64,000 nucleotides of DNA from assembly GCF_000327385.1 (NCBI RefSeq), contig NW_008708986.1, forward strand, positions 3,272,247 to 3,336,246, given 5' to 3'. The position numbers and the translations under genes were made by a program. Shown in pieces: positions 10,081 to 22,396 of this stretch (positions are counted from its first letter, which is position 1; every line of letters starts with the position of its first letter). The DNA comes from Lottia gigantea. Lineage: Eukaryota; Mollusca; Gastropoda; Lottiidae. Below the pieces are notes generated by a model that had not been told where the DNA came from, did no database searches, and saw only the letters and a list, made by a program, of their open reading frames with translations.

Positions 10081-11644
10081 GTGTCACCATCTTTACAAAA
10101 ATAAATTGCACAAATTCATAAAAACAAAATTATTAAGATGCCAGCCGGTAACGGCTTGTGAGACACTATACATTACAATTAAAACATTCAACAGTATAGG
10201 TTAAAAAAATGAAAACTAGCAATAAAAGTGAGACCCATAAAATGCAAATAAATATGTAAACGTTTAGGTTAAAAGAGCATTTTTCCTCTGTTCAAAAATT
10301 CTATATATACAAGATGAAAAATGAGGTAAAATGTTATTTACATTATCATACAGGTTAAAAGTTGGTTTAATTTGGCAGGTACATATTGGTACATATTGAT
10401 TGTCTTATATGGTTATAAAAATCACAATTAAAAACAAAATGTTCTTCATCCTCAACTTGTCTATCATTACAAAATATACATATTCTTTCACACACGTGCT
10501 CGGGTGGTTTTAAAAAACGCCCAGTTTCTATTCTTAGTGGAAGTGATCCCGCTCTTAATTTTGACAAATTCGTCTGTGTGACCGACCTATTCTTAACTTG
10601 AACATAAGGTTCCGTACTAAACAATATTTTATATTTACGATATGATCTTAATATATTGCCATTTATACAAGTGTTATCATCCCTTAAGCTCTGTGACCAA
10701 TGATCTATGTCCTTTTCTGATAACTTTGTTTTAACATTATTGAGGCAGGCAATATCATTTTCAATAACTAAAACATGGAGCTCCTTATCTAACTTCAAAA
10801 CCGGTAATCCCATGACGTTTTACGCCTAATACTCCACTTATGCACATCTTTACATAAGTTACTTCCCTTTAGTTAAATTCTATTCCAGTAGCGAAATAGT
10901 TCTATTTTCAGAATGGTATCCCCCTGTAGCCAGCCCATATCCCCCGAGATGCTATGTTGCTGCTCCGTTTGGTTAAACCTAAGAAAAATTTGCAAGCATT
11001 ATTGTTAAGCACATTAATACATCTATGGGTATTGATTCCCCATATTCAAGATGCATATGTAAGGATAGGTAATACAAGGGCTTCATACAACTTATTATAT
11101 ACATTCAAATTAAAGCCAACAAATTGAGTGAACTTTGTTTTTATCACAGCTAATGCCCTATTTGCATGATTTTTGCGAGTTTTTTAGCACTAAATGAGTA
11201 GTCACAGAATTCATTGAGCCATATACCTAAGTATTTATATTCACTGGTGTATGCGATATTTAAGTTATCACAATTGAATTTAACAGTGCACCTGATGACA
11301 CTAGGATTACGGAAATGGACAATTTTAGTTTTATCTTCATATATGACTAACCTCCACTTAGGACACCAATTGCTTAATACGTCTAACAGTCGTTGTAGTT
11401 TGGTTTCATCCGGTGCTAAAAGAACTATATCGTCTGCGTATAATAATGCAGAGATCAGTTTACCATCGATATCTATACCACATTCAATAGCATTCAATTC
11501 CTTTACTAAATCATTTACATATATAGAAAATAATGTTGGTGATAAAACACAGCCCTGTTTGACACCTTGAGTTACTTGAAACCAATCAGTTAATGAAGAG
11601 TTCACTTTAACAGAACAAGACACATTTTCATAAAGTGATACTAT

Positions 11645-12172
11645 ACTTGTTTTGAATTTCAGTTGATACTTTTATTTGCATAAGTTGTGGTCTGAGGCAT
11701 TTGTAATGCGACCACGTGCTTGTTAGAGTTATTCGCCCTTGTTTCCGAGCACGCCATTTTAAATGGAAACATTTTGAGAAACCTTTCCTGTTTTATTATG
11801 ATTAACTTAATTTTGGACAAAACACTTCAGGTACTTTTAAGATTAGCTTTATAACGGTCGTTTATATTATGCATACGTTCTTTTTTGTATTTGTCTTAGA
11901 ATATCGCGATGTAGAGCAACTTATCGAGTCGAAAGTGCGTTGCGCGTTCTCCTACCCTTCTTTTCATTATTAATTGTAATTATATAGGTTATGTTAGGTA
12001 ACGGTCAGATTTGCTTAGCGTATTTTGTTTGTTGCATTCATTATTGTCAAGCAGGAGTTATGTCCCATACAATATTTGTCAGTAGCCTTAAGAAAACTAA
12101 GGGAAGTAACTACATTTATTATCTCACGTATATTTATTCTTTATACATTTCAGAATACATAGTTCGAATTAG
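11645..12172. other. Unidentified insertion inside the LINE
   Basis: LINE coding stops near 11640 and resumes near 13003. The part before the mariner-type MITE has no recognised coding content or repeat ends. The open frame 11991-12185 is not supported. Confidence 0.4.
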
Positions 12173-12174
12173 TA

Positions 12175-12991
12175 CAGTGGTGTAACCTATTTTCGTGGAT
12201 ATAAGGATTCAACACCAAATTTCGTCAAAGTTAAAAAAACGAAAACAAATTTTTATGTCTTAGATGTTTCCTCAGATATTCTACAAAATAATTATAATTG
12301 GTTTATTTCGATTTTCTTAATGAATCCTTCACTTTGACCCATATTTCATGAGCAACCAACTCGGCAACGGCGGCAGAATGTGTCACCTGTTTTCGTGTAC
12401 AATGTTTGATCTATAAATAAGTCTAGAAAAACACGTTGTATGGATACCGGGTGGTATAATTAACTTCTCTTAGAATTTATCTTTAATATCAATTCATTAT
12501 AACTAGTGACAATTCTTTCAAAGAACCACGATTTAAAAAAAAATAGTGACTGACAAAATAAGATACGTAGTGTGATTTATTGCTAAAAGTCACTGAAACA
12601 ACATAAGAATATGGTCCACTTTGTGTTCCATAGAAATTTTCTGCTGACACGGAATCCGCTAGTTGATCACGTGACTTCATTCGTTGGATTATATTCTAGT
12701 AGACGACACTTGGAATTACCGCACGGGATTATAATGAAATTCGGCCAATAAAATATGGTGACGTTTGGTAATAAGTGAACTCCGCCATTTTGTATTTGTC
12801 AAAGTATACATTAATACATTTTACCTTGCTTGAAATTACTGGATTCATTCTACTAGCTGATATTGTACAGAAAACCCATGTTTATTACAACAAACTAATG
12901 CGGAGGTCGCGCAAGGTCGCTCACGTAAATTATTAATCATTTCCGAAAATCCACGAATAATAGGTTTCCACGAAATTAGGTTACTTGACTG
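12175..12991 (-). mobile_element. Tc1/mariner-type MITE, 817 bp, TA target duplication
   Basis: The ends are CAGTGGTGTAACCTATTTTC (left) and the complement of CAGTCAAGTAACCTAATTTC (right), imperfect inverted repeats beginning CAGT. TA dinucleotides flank both sides (12173-12174 and 12992-12993), as known for Tc1/mariner insertions. The whole element recurs in the opposite orientation at 26219-26952. No transposase is present, so it is non-autonomous. The open frame 12489-12680 is not a gene. Confidence 0.8.
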
Positions 12992-13255
12992 TACATACAT
13001 AAACTAATAAACTGTATCATTGGAAATTTGTCTCGACACCACCCCTTCCCTACCAATACTATCTAAAAATTTACCACGAATACCTAGAGTTTTTAATTTG
13101 AACAACAAACAGGATCTATTCAAACCATCGAAAGCTTTTTTGCAATCAACAAAGCAGGCAAATGTTTGCTGTTTGGCTGATTTTCTATTGTTTATAATAC
13201 TGTTCAATACATAAATATGGTCGACACAATTTCTTTCTTTACGAAAACCGTTTTG

Positions 13256-13610
13256 TTCATCTGCCAGGACGTCATTATCCTCTAACCACTGTGACAATCT
13301 TGTATCCAGAATGTGTGTATATATACTTTGCTTGGGATAGTTAATAAAATTATTCCCCTATATGACAGTGGGTCCCATTTCTTTCCAATATCGTTCTTAG
13401 GGATCGGATTGATTATACCTTTAAGCCACAGGTTCATCTGCCAGGACGTCATTATCCTCTAACCACTGTGACAATCTTGTATCCAGAATGTGTGTATATA
13501 TACTTTGCTTGGGATAGATAATAAAATTATTCCCCTATATGACAGTGGGTCCCATTTCTTTCCAATATCGTTCTTAGGGATCGGATTGATTATACCTTTA
13601 AGCCACAGGT
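13256..13610. repeat. 177-bp near-perfect tandem duplication within the LINE
   Basis: The block beginning TTCATCTGCCAGGACGTC occurs at 13256 and again at 13433, with about one difference (GATAGTTAAT versus GATAGATAAT). It duplicates part of the RT region. It is either very recent or an assembly artefact. Confidence 0.85.
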
Positions 13611-14887
13611 CCGGAACTTTACCAGTTTCAAAGCACTTATTTATAATATTGTGTAGTAAAACTATACACGTTTCGTTGCGGATGCACTCACTGACTATAT
13701 AGTCTATTCCTGCAGATTTTCCTAATTTCATATGATATACGGATTTTCGGACCTCGTGCTCGCCTATTCTCTCGTTTAGAGATTTACAGTCTTGTTCCAA
13801 AAATATGTGCCTACCGTTTTTTATATCCTCCAAGTGTGCAGCATCAAAGTCGTCGCTTAATGGTACGTTCAGCAAATTGTTGTAGTCGGTTTTCCACCTA
13901 TCTAGAACAGCTCCATGATCTAAAATAAATCCGTTTTCAGTTTCTATTTTTAATGGAATTCCATTTCCCCTATCGTTAGCGATTCCGATTTTTCCAAACT
14001 GTTTCCAAAAGTCTCTCTTATTTGAATTACCATACGTTGAGATAAGCATGCCCTGTTGTTGTACTTGGTATTGAGGTTTATATCTACGATCTACGATCTT
14101 ATCAAAAGTTTTTCTTTTCTCACAGAATTCTGTTCGAAGTTTCCTCCGTGAGCAATGCTCAGTGCAGTTTAACCATGCCTTCTCTTTTTCACATACAATG
14201 TCCCATAGAGCAGATAGATCCTCGTTCCAATACGGCTTACTTAAACTCTTCCCTCTTTTTGTTGTAGCTGGTCCGGACGGTATCTTCCGAAATGGCACGT
14301 CACGATTATGTAACTCTGTTTCTATAATCTATATAAACTTAGCATATGCTGTGTTTATGTTTTTTGTTTCGTTCAGATCCGTTTCAAGATCATTAATCCG
14401 TTCGGTCAAAGCTTCTGCCGTTTTAAGAAAATCATTAGGTATCTTTCTCGTGTCATACCAATTATTATTACTGACTGTTTTATTGATACGTGTCTCCGAA
14501 TCGAGACTTTGTACATCTATTGTCCACATGATGGGCCCATGGTCTGGCACCGATTTTTCAAATTGTATCCCGCTTCGGTTTATAACGTCTGACATGAGAA
14601 ATATGTTGCACGATTTACACCTAGATAACTGTTCGTTTGCTGTTAATGCATAGTCAACGACAGACTTGTCCCATTTTGATACACATGAAAAGTTATTTGA
14701 GCCATTTTCACTATAAACTCGTCCATTTAACATACACATGTTGCAACTTGTCAAAAAGTCAATCAGTTTTTCGCCATATGCGTTACTTGTGTAGTCTAAG
14801 ATATCCCTCGGTGGTATACCATCTACTCCTGCAATGAAATCCTGTTCTTCACCACATCTAGAATTGATGTCGCCCACAATATATAAT

Positions 14888-17800
14888 ATGATGAGGTGAA
14901 ACAACATCTTCAGAATTTACTTGATGGAGGTATTATACGCCGAAGACACAGCCCATATGCCTCTCCCATAGTATTAGCCAGCCAGGAAGAAAGATATGTC
15001 ATTAAGGATGTGTGTGGACTACCGACTACTCAATAAGAAGACACTCAGAGATGCTTATGCACTACCACGGGTTGATGAATTAATTGATCATCTGTCAGGT
15101 GCCCAATACTTTTCTGTATTAGACATGAAGTCTGGGTATTACCAAATTGGCATAAAGGAGGAGGATAAACCCAAATCAGCATTTACTGTTGGACCACTCG
15201 GGTTTTACGAGTATAATAGAATGCCATTTGGGTTTACGAATGCACCCGCTACCTACCAACGTTTAATGGAGGATTGTTTGGGAGATCTAAACCTAAAGAT
15301 ATGCACCATATTTATCGACGATTTAATAATCTTCAGTAAGAACTATGAAGAACATATGGAAAGAATGTCTTTGGTGTTTTCAAGACTATACCAGCATGGT
15401 TTAAAATTATCCCCAAAGAAATGCAATTTCTTTCAAGAAAAGGTGAAATATCTTGGACATAGCGTTTCAGCAAATGGAGTAGAAACAGATCCTTCTAAAA
15501 CCGCGAAAGTTGCCAAGTGGCCTCGACCAACAAATAGTGATTCCGGATTCCTCGGATTTGTCGGCTATTACAGACGATATATTAAGGATTTCTCGTAGAT
15601 CGCCAAGGATTTGAATGAGTTGTTAGTTGGAGGTCCTACCAAAAAGAAACGTGGTTCAGCATCATCCAAAGATTGGCACTGGGGGGAAACTCAGGAATCT
15701 GCATTTAACACACTTCGTCAATGTCTTGTCAATCCACCAATATTGGCGTATGCAGACTTTCGGAAGCCATTTGTACTCCATACAGACGCCAGTGGACGTG
15801 GTCTGGGAGCTGTGTTATATCAGGAGCAGGACAACCAAGACCGTGTTATAGCATATGCAAGCAGGTCTTTATCCAAGTCAGAGCGAAATTATCCAGCGCA
15901 CAAGTTGGAGTTTCTTGCACTGAAATGGGCAGTGACCAAAAAGTTTCACCAGTACCTTTACAACAACAAGTTTGCAGTATATACAGACAACAACCCACTC
16001 ACATACATTTTGACAACAGCCAAACTTGACGCAACTGGTCACAGATGGTTAGCAGCACTTGCTGGTTATAATTTTTCGATTAAATATCGACCTGGACGAA
16101 AGAATTTGGATGCAGACTCACTTAGTCGTCTTGGGAGTGTGGCCACAGAAGCGAATTTTACTGAGTTAAGGGAAGATCTTGTGCAAGCCATCAAGAATAT
16201 CGAAGTAGACGATGGATATGTGCATACAGTTAGCATGTCTCAGCAAGCTTTAATACCAGAATCATCATCTATTGTCAATGTTACCAACTGGAGAAAGGAG
16301 CAACAGGAAGACCCATTGTTGAAGATTGAAATTGATAATAGTGAGCACAACAGGGTACCACAACGAAAACCTACTTCACTAGAGGAAGCCATCTTAAACA
16401 GGGAGTATAGACACTTCGTTCTACGTTCCGGAGCCCTATTTAGACGGACAGAGTGTGAAGGTATCGAAGAAGTTCGTTTGGTGTTGCCAACAGCGTTTCG
16501 AAGTAGAGCCATTAAAGGGATACATGATGATGTAGGTCATCCCGGTCGTGAGAGGACTACAAGTTTGGCCAAGGACAGATTATACTGGCCAAAGATGACG
16601 AGTGATATAGAGGAATACATTAAGAGATATAACAGATGCCTCAAAAGAAAGACACCACCATCCACATGCCCATTGCTAGGTATCTCTTCCAGTCAACCTA
16701 TGGAGTTAGTATGCATGGACTATGTCTGTGTGGAAGAGTGTAAAGGTGGATATAGCAATATCCTGGTTGTTACCGATCATCTCACTCGTTACGCACAGGC
16801 ATACCCAGTCCGGAATACTTCAGCTAGTGTGACGGCTAAGGTACTTTTTGAGTCTTTCATGGTTCACTATGGTATCCCGAAAAGGATTCATACTGACCAA
16901 GGTGCACAGTTTGAAGGGAAACTCATTAAGGAACTTTGTCGAATCACTGGTATGGAGAAATCAAGGACCACCCCTTACCATCCTCAGGGCAATGGTCAAT
17001 GTGAGCGCTTCAATAGGACTTTACTCAACATGTTGGGAACTCTTTACCCAGAGCAAAAGTCAGATTGGAAGACTTACATTGGTCCATTGGTTCATGCATA
17101 CAACTGTACCAAGCACTCAACTACCAACTACTCACCTTTTGAACTCATGTTTGGAAGAAAGCCTACCTTAGCCATAGACGTAGTACTTGGTTTAGTTGAT
17201 GGTGACAAAGATATCAGAAATCCGAAAACCTACATCGATCAACTGAAGTCAAAACTTGAACACGCTTAATAAATATGCAGCTGCATCAGAAGAAGTTGCC
17301 AAAGCTCAAAAGAGGCAAGAAGGGTATTATAAATATAATTTGAGAGCCAGGAGTAACCAATTGGAACCTGATGATATTGTTCTCGTGAGAAAAGTAGCGT
17401 TTGAGGGAAGGCATAAGATTTCAGACAAGTGGGAGGAAAAGCAATATCGGATTTTAAACCAACCAAATCCAAACATACCTGTGTATGCTGTAATCGCTGC
17501 TGATGGAACAGGTAGGAAAAGAACGTTGCACCGAAATCACGTACTCGCTATAGGTACTATTCCAGATCTGCCAACTAACACCACTACACAAGAAAGAACA
17601 ACCAGACCAAACAGGACAACTAGACAGAATGCACAAGTTACAGATGATGAATCAGACACTGATAAAAGTGTAGATGAACCAGATTACGTTGTGGATCGGG
17701 TAAGTTTCTTGCCTGCTGCTAGCCCCACAGAAGTTGCTGGTGAAAATGAGGATGATGAGGTATTTCCAGTTCCTGATGTTCAAGAAGCACAGCAAGGTGA

Positions 17801-18320
17801 ATTAGAGAGGCCAGAATCACCAGGATTGGAAAACTCATCTCGAATCGAATCAATGGAAGATTTATCAGGTAGGACTACTTTAGCTTTACCAAGAGATTAA
17901 TTCCGTGCAATTGAGCAACCAACAGATATAATTACAGAACCTTCCAAAGATAACGCTCCTGGTGATAACATTATGGAAGATTTAGCTCCTGTTAACCCTG
18001 AAAATGATATTACTGAATCGGAATTACCACCTGTACCAACAGCTGAACTTGAAGTACGACCAACTCGATTGAGACAACCTCCTCAATGGGTTCAAAGGGG
18101 TGAATATATCCTGTCTCAGCAACAAGTTAACTTTTCTACCAAAGGAGGACAGAGTTAGCACGTTCCTTGTTACCTGCAGATTTTTCAACTTTAGCTCCTG
18201 ACAGGTTGCGAGTGGTTTTGGAGATGCTACCCACCCTGTGTAAGTCATTATTCCCTGAGGAATTTAATACTTAGAATAACAAATGTTGTGAACAACGTTT
18301 CTTAAACGGGGGGAATATGT
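14888..18320 (+). mobile_element. Ty3/gypsy LTR retrotransposon, partial pol region (fossil)
   Basis: Parts in order: RT (about 14890-15600; VDYRLLNKKT, SVLDMKSGYYQIGI, FIDDLIIF), RNase H (about 15650-16100; HTDASGRGLGAVLYQEQ, YTDNNPLTYIL) and integrase. The integrase (about 16450-17270) has a zinc-binding start, then DYVCVEE, HTDQGAQFEG and YHPQGNGQCERFNR. A Glu/Asp-rich C-terminal tail runs to about 18160. A purine tract AAACGGGGGGAATA at 18304-18317 followed by TGTAAT looks like the polypurine tract and start of a 3' LTR. Gag, protease and the 5' LTR are absent because the element begins abruptly against LINE sequence. It is broken, with about two or three breaks, but well conserved and so probably younger than the LINE. 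Confidence 0.9.
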
Positions 18321-19057
18321 AATAGAGACAATATATTTTAATTGTAAATATTATTTATTTTAGCCAGATATTATTTTTACTAACATACTGTAATAACTTT
18401 TCAATTTCAGATCAACTGAGTGAACTCTTCCTTTCTTCACTCACTCATGCTTATTTCTTCTCATCTTTTTCTTTCTCTTCATTGGTCTGTCCTTAGTTTC
18501 ACCTGTGTGTATATTGGTTACCCCTGGATTGTGACTATTTCCTCTAGTTTTGTGTTTATTGATTTTATATATTTCAAAGTGGAAGGTGTTTCAACTCCCT
18601 TATTGAAATATAGAAAGATCCTTCAATGATTTAAATTCATATTTTTCATTTCAATTTGGATATCATTGTGTCTAAGGATTTATTAGTATATTTGGTAAGT
18701 TAATCTTATTTGGTATTTCTCTTTTTGTTGTTTATTTTGTTAATAGGTTATATTGGCCAATTTCATTGTCAAGTGGTAGCCATTTTGGATCTATATACAT
18801 ATGGGTTTCTGTTTTTGCATTAGGTTCATTTTTATATAGCATTACATTCATCACAGTAATTTCCTTAAACTTACATTATCACATTTTATTCCTTCGTAGA
18901 CTAGACCCCAATTGTTAAATTCAAGCCTTTAGCATATACACAATTCTGTTTATCAAGTGGTCAATTGCGTTTACACACTAATAATGCTATTGAAACCAAT
19001 ATTTAAATATTGAATATTTAATGGCAAGTCATTCATAACCATTTATCTTCTATTTAG
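18318..19057 (+). other. Candidate 3' LTR and flanking intron-like sequence
   Basis: A TGTAAT start follows the polypurine tract at 18318. I cannot fix where an LTR would end because no second LTR is present for comparison. The distal part ends in a pyrimidine tract and acceptor (TATTTAG at 19051-19057) that opens the YqaJ exon, so some of this is that gene's intron. Confidence 0.4.
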
Positions 19058-19583
19058 GTACACAAACCTGCCTGCAGCTGTGCAGTGGGGAATTGACAAG
19101 GAAGGTCAAGCCAGAGAGCAGTACAAGAAGATTAAGAAAGCCATTCATAAAGTCTTTGAAATCCAACCAACTGGTCTGACTCTATGTGGAAGCCATGCCT
19201 TTCTGGGTGCGTCCAGTGATGGCAAAGTAACTGAAGGGGATAATGTAGGTGTACTGGAAATTAAATGTCCATATTCTTTAAAGGGTACTCTAATCAATAA
19301 AAAAGAGATTCCAGAGATAATGACCATGGGAGACAAAGCTTTCTGTCTTGAAAATACAAACACAGGGCAAAGACTTAGACATTCCCATAAATATTATGCT
19401 CAGGTACAGGGAGAAATGGCAATAATGGGTTTACCATGGTGTGATTTTGTAGTCTGGACAGAGGCAGAAAAAAACAACATATGCATTGACAGGATAAACT
19501 TTGATGCCAGCTATGTCACTAAAATGATGCCTAAACTACTTGCATTTTACATGGAGCATATTTACCCTTTTTATTACAAGTAA
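19058..19583 (+). CDS. YqaJ/lambda-exonuclease-type nuclease, terminal exon
   Basis: The exon opens after the acceptor at 19056-19057 and reads YTNLPAAVQWGIDKEGQARE … to a stop at 19583, about 174 residues. YqaJ-family features are the start block WGIDKEGQARE, the catalytic Asp block LGASSDGKV, the E-x-K block GVLEIKCPYS, and YYAQVQGEMAIMGLPWCDFV with a Q/Y helix and a late strand. Catalytic Asp and Glu-x-Lys are all present, so the fold looks intact and would act as a DNA exonuclease. Earlier exons are not found; the gypsy sequence lies where they would be expected. The neighbour on the opposite strand encodes a THAP-DDE transposase. From memory, ISL2EU-type transposons carry both proteins, which makes a transposon origin likely. 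Unlike its neighbour, this exon shows no stops. Confidence 0.7.
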
Positions 19584-19631
19584 CATCAGATTTTGCTAAT
19601 TTCTGGGCTTGTACAGAGATATTCTAAGCTG

Positions 19632-19845
19632 TTTGGGTGTATTGGACACACTGATAACATCGATTTGCACCATTCCAATCAGATATCTGTGGTTCTTAAA
19701 GTTCCACTACAATTAAGAGTTTTATGATGTTACTATCGCAAAAGCTGCTAATAAAATGCTTAGGTTGAGTGGCATTGTCAAAAACTGATTAAAAATTGGA
19801 ATGGTGAAAATCAATGCTATTTGTGTCTCCCAATACACCAAAAGT
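19632..19845. mobile_element. Small inverted-repeat element (MITE-like), about 214 bp
   Basis: The left arm (TTGGGTGTATTGGACACA … GATTTGCACCATTCCAAT, 19634-19679) is mirrored by the right arm at 19794-19843, with arms of about 48 bp at roughly 85% by eye. No coding content. It lies just after the YqaJ stop and could also form a transcript hairpin there. Confidence 0.6.
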
Positions 19846-20069
19846 TTAGAAAACCTCATGTTCTGAATTGACAGCTAGGTATTTGGAATAGAAGTAGACA
19901 TTAAATTTTTTCTACACTTTTGGCATTTATTTCATTTATATTTGTACATAACGTATCCAGTATCTTTAAATTAAATATCAATCAAATAATAACAATGTCT
20001 ATGAACTATTTTAATCATTATGAACCAGAATAGGAATGAAAATATTAGTAGCTACGACTAGTAGCCTCT

Positions 20070-20505
20070 ATAAAGAAATATTACGTCTTAGAATGATCTG
20101 TAAATCTAAATTATCAAACTTGGCCAATAAGACAAAAAAAATAAGCAAACCTTTCTTTAAAGGAATATTACCTCTTAAAATGAATATAACTTTTAAATAG
20201 TTCTCAAACTTGGACAATAAGAGTATACATTCATCAGTAGACTTGCCTTGTGTCATAAATACACAACAGGATCTCTTTAATCTGATTAAAATAAAATTTA
20301 GTCATTACTGAAGCATTAGTTTTATGGATTATCAGATTATACAGGGGTTTTGTTGTATATTTATGACACAAGGCAAGTCCACTGATGAATGTATACTCTT
20401 ATAGGCCAAGTTTGAGAAATATTTAAAATTTATATTCATTTTAAGAGGTAATATTCCTTTAAAGATGGGTTTGCTTATTTTTTTAGTGTCAAATTAAGCG
20501 AACTA
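20070..20505. mobile_element. Foldback MITE with long inverted arms, plus a partial second arm
   Basis: Left arm from 20131 (AATAAGCAAACC, AAAGGAATATTACCTC, CATTCATCAGTAGACTTGCC) and right arm to about 20505 are reverse complements over about 115-130 bp with few mismatches. The loop is about 100 bp. A further partial arm at 20070-20130 adjoins on the left. The open frame 20068-20256 lies wholly in the arms. It interrupts the 3' end of the THAP-DDE transposase gene or lies immediately beside it. Confidence 0.8.
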
Positions 20506-20599
20506 TTTGATTAATTGGTGTTTCTAATGAATTATCATGTATTATTAATCATATCATTTTGTTCTTATTGCATATAATTATGAGTTTTAACCAATCATA

Positions 20600-22396
20600 A
20601 ATAGTGATAGTAAAACCCTTGTCTGCCATTACAGAATCCCCTGTATCTAACATGTCTAAAAGACCAGACTCTTCAGTTATCTGTCGATCTGACACACGTC
20701 CTCCCCACCCTTCAGAAACAAGAAATTACACCTGATTGTGTTATACCGACTAAAAATTTCATCGTATTATGGTGCTTATAATTTGAAAAAGTCGACGTTT
20801 GTGATGTGAGACTTGAAGGTCTTTGTATAAAAATTTCTGTACAATCAATGATAATACATGTATTGGGATATTTAATGCGAAATTGACTGGGCATTGTTCT
20901 TTGGACAATATCTCTACTTGGAAATGGGTTTAAAAAATGTAATTCTTTGTGTAAAAGGCAAATCCATGTTTAATAATATTTAGAAAAAGTTCCAACAGCA
21001 ATATTAAATCTGTCTGAAATATCTTGAACAAAAAGACCTAAACGATTTCGCATTAAAACAGCTAAAAATTGATCAATGGGTTTTAAAAATGTAGTGTGGA
21101 CACGTATTCGGTCATTAGATATGTTACTTTCACCTGTCCAATAAGACATCCTAGAACATTTATCCTGAAGATAAGTAAAAAGCCATAAAAAAATATCAAA
21201 AGTTGGAAGACCTGTATAAAACTTTGTAAGACCATCATTGTCAGCAATTTTCGAAACACTCCACTTTTCTTTTTCCAGTTCCATTCTTGCAGCTTTCAAT
21301 TCTTCTTTTAACCTGTTGTTCTCCTCTATTATCACTCCAGTATCACACTGTGTACCTGAAATATATACAGCACACAGTGAGGGTGCAAGCAACTTAAATC
21401 TTTACACCACATATCTGCTTAATCAGGCTTATCATCACAACTTAATTGAGTTTTTACCAAACATTAATAATTTTAAAAAACAGTGAAATTAAGTATTAAA
21501 GTTGAATAAATATATTTACCAACTGTTTTCTTCAAACTTGGAAGTTCAACATCTGAATCCATGACATCTAAATCACACATCTCATCATTACCAGGATTTT
21601 CTTCTACCTCCATACAGTAGGATGAGTGGTGGAATAATGATACCTGTTGTTTTATCTCTACTGTTGTCTAACTAATTTCTCTGCATGTAAGGTTTCCTAA
21701 AAATTTTATTAAAATTCATAGAAAATATATGCGAAGCAGGTCAATATGCACAATATGGAAATATTCGGATTTAATTACAGATTGACTATCAGGTAAGATA
21801 TCAGAAACATATCAAAATTGTAAATGGGCAGGTTGCTGTGGTTAGTGGAAATGATAGTTGCCATATAATGCATATTTGATATTTCCAAGGGTTGAAACCC
21901 CCCTAATAGTACTAGATCTACATTTAGATTATAAATAGACATCAATCAATAGGCTACATGTAATAGGCTAGGGCCTACAAGCCATTAATCATAATTGTAA
22001 ATGATGATGATTTTTAACAGATTCAGAGATTGTCTTGATTATTTTCACCCTTTTTTTTTCTTCAAAATACAAAAAGAAACTAACCAGCGAGTTTTCACGA
22101 ACTAGATGTCTAGATTCTCTCGTAACCTGCGACACGTTCTTCTCCGTCTCTTTGTAAGCAAAAATGGTAGGAGAATAATTACCATCGGTAGGTTCATAAC
22201 CATGCCAGCCATCAAGAAAATGTTCCGAGCAAATCCAAGTATTATTGTTCGGTAGCCAGTCCTTTCTATTCACGGCTTTGATCCAAGCATTGCGCTGTCT
22301 TTTATTCTTCGGAAAACGGAAAAAACTTATGCCTCTGGACTTAGCTTCAACATTAAACCTGTTATGACACTTGTAAACACAGCAGGTTTTCACCAT
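20600..22396 (-). pseudogene. THAP-DDE transposase gene (PIF/Harbinger-ISL2EU-like), decayed
   Basis: Minus-strand order: the ATG at 22396 starts a THAP zinc finger (MVKTCCVYKC, FFRFPKNKRQRNAW, ICSEHF; Cys5, Cys10, Cys56, His59), ending at a possible donor near 22091. A small acidic exon at about 21660-21523 (CDLDVMDSDVELPSLKK) comes next. An exon from 21358 then has a coiled coil (NNRLKEELKAARMELEKEK) and an HTH (FLKPIDQFLAVLMRNRLGLF). The DDE core holds IIIDCTEIFIQRPSS with the first Asp, [30 protein letters not shown] and VMADKGF with the second Asp. There is an in-frame stop at 20970-20972, a frame change near 20715, and the last catalytic block is missing before the foldback MITE, so the gene is dead. 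It faces the YqaJ exon across about 1 kb. Confidence 0.8.

Larger units (their letters stand above)
10085..14887 (-). mobile_element. Non-LTR retrotransposon (LINE), interrupted and degenerate
   Basis: Read from high to low coordinates, the domains appear in LINE order. First comes an apurinic-type endonuclease end (GDINSRCG near 14870, SVVDYAL, PDHGPI near 14545). A linker and the early RT follow (YWNEDLSALW; GKSAGIDYI), then RT blocks at 13297-13004 (DEQNGFRKERNCVDHI; FVDCKKAFDGLNR). RT blocks at 11623-11150 are VTQGVKQGCVLSPTLFSIYV and LLYADDIVLLAPDE with the catalytic DD. Last is a C-terminal CCHC motif (CIFCNDRQVEDEEHFVFNC) near 10440. An AATAAT-type tail ends it. The RT is split by about 1.35 kb of foreign DNA (about 11645-13003) and carries a 177-bp tandem duplication and several stops, so it is inactive. 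The 5' end is lost against the gypsy sequence at about 14888. Clade not assigned. Confidence 0.85.
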
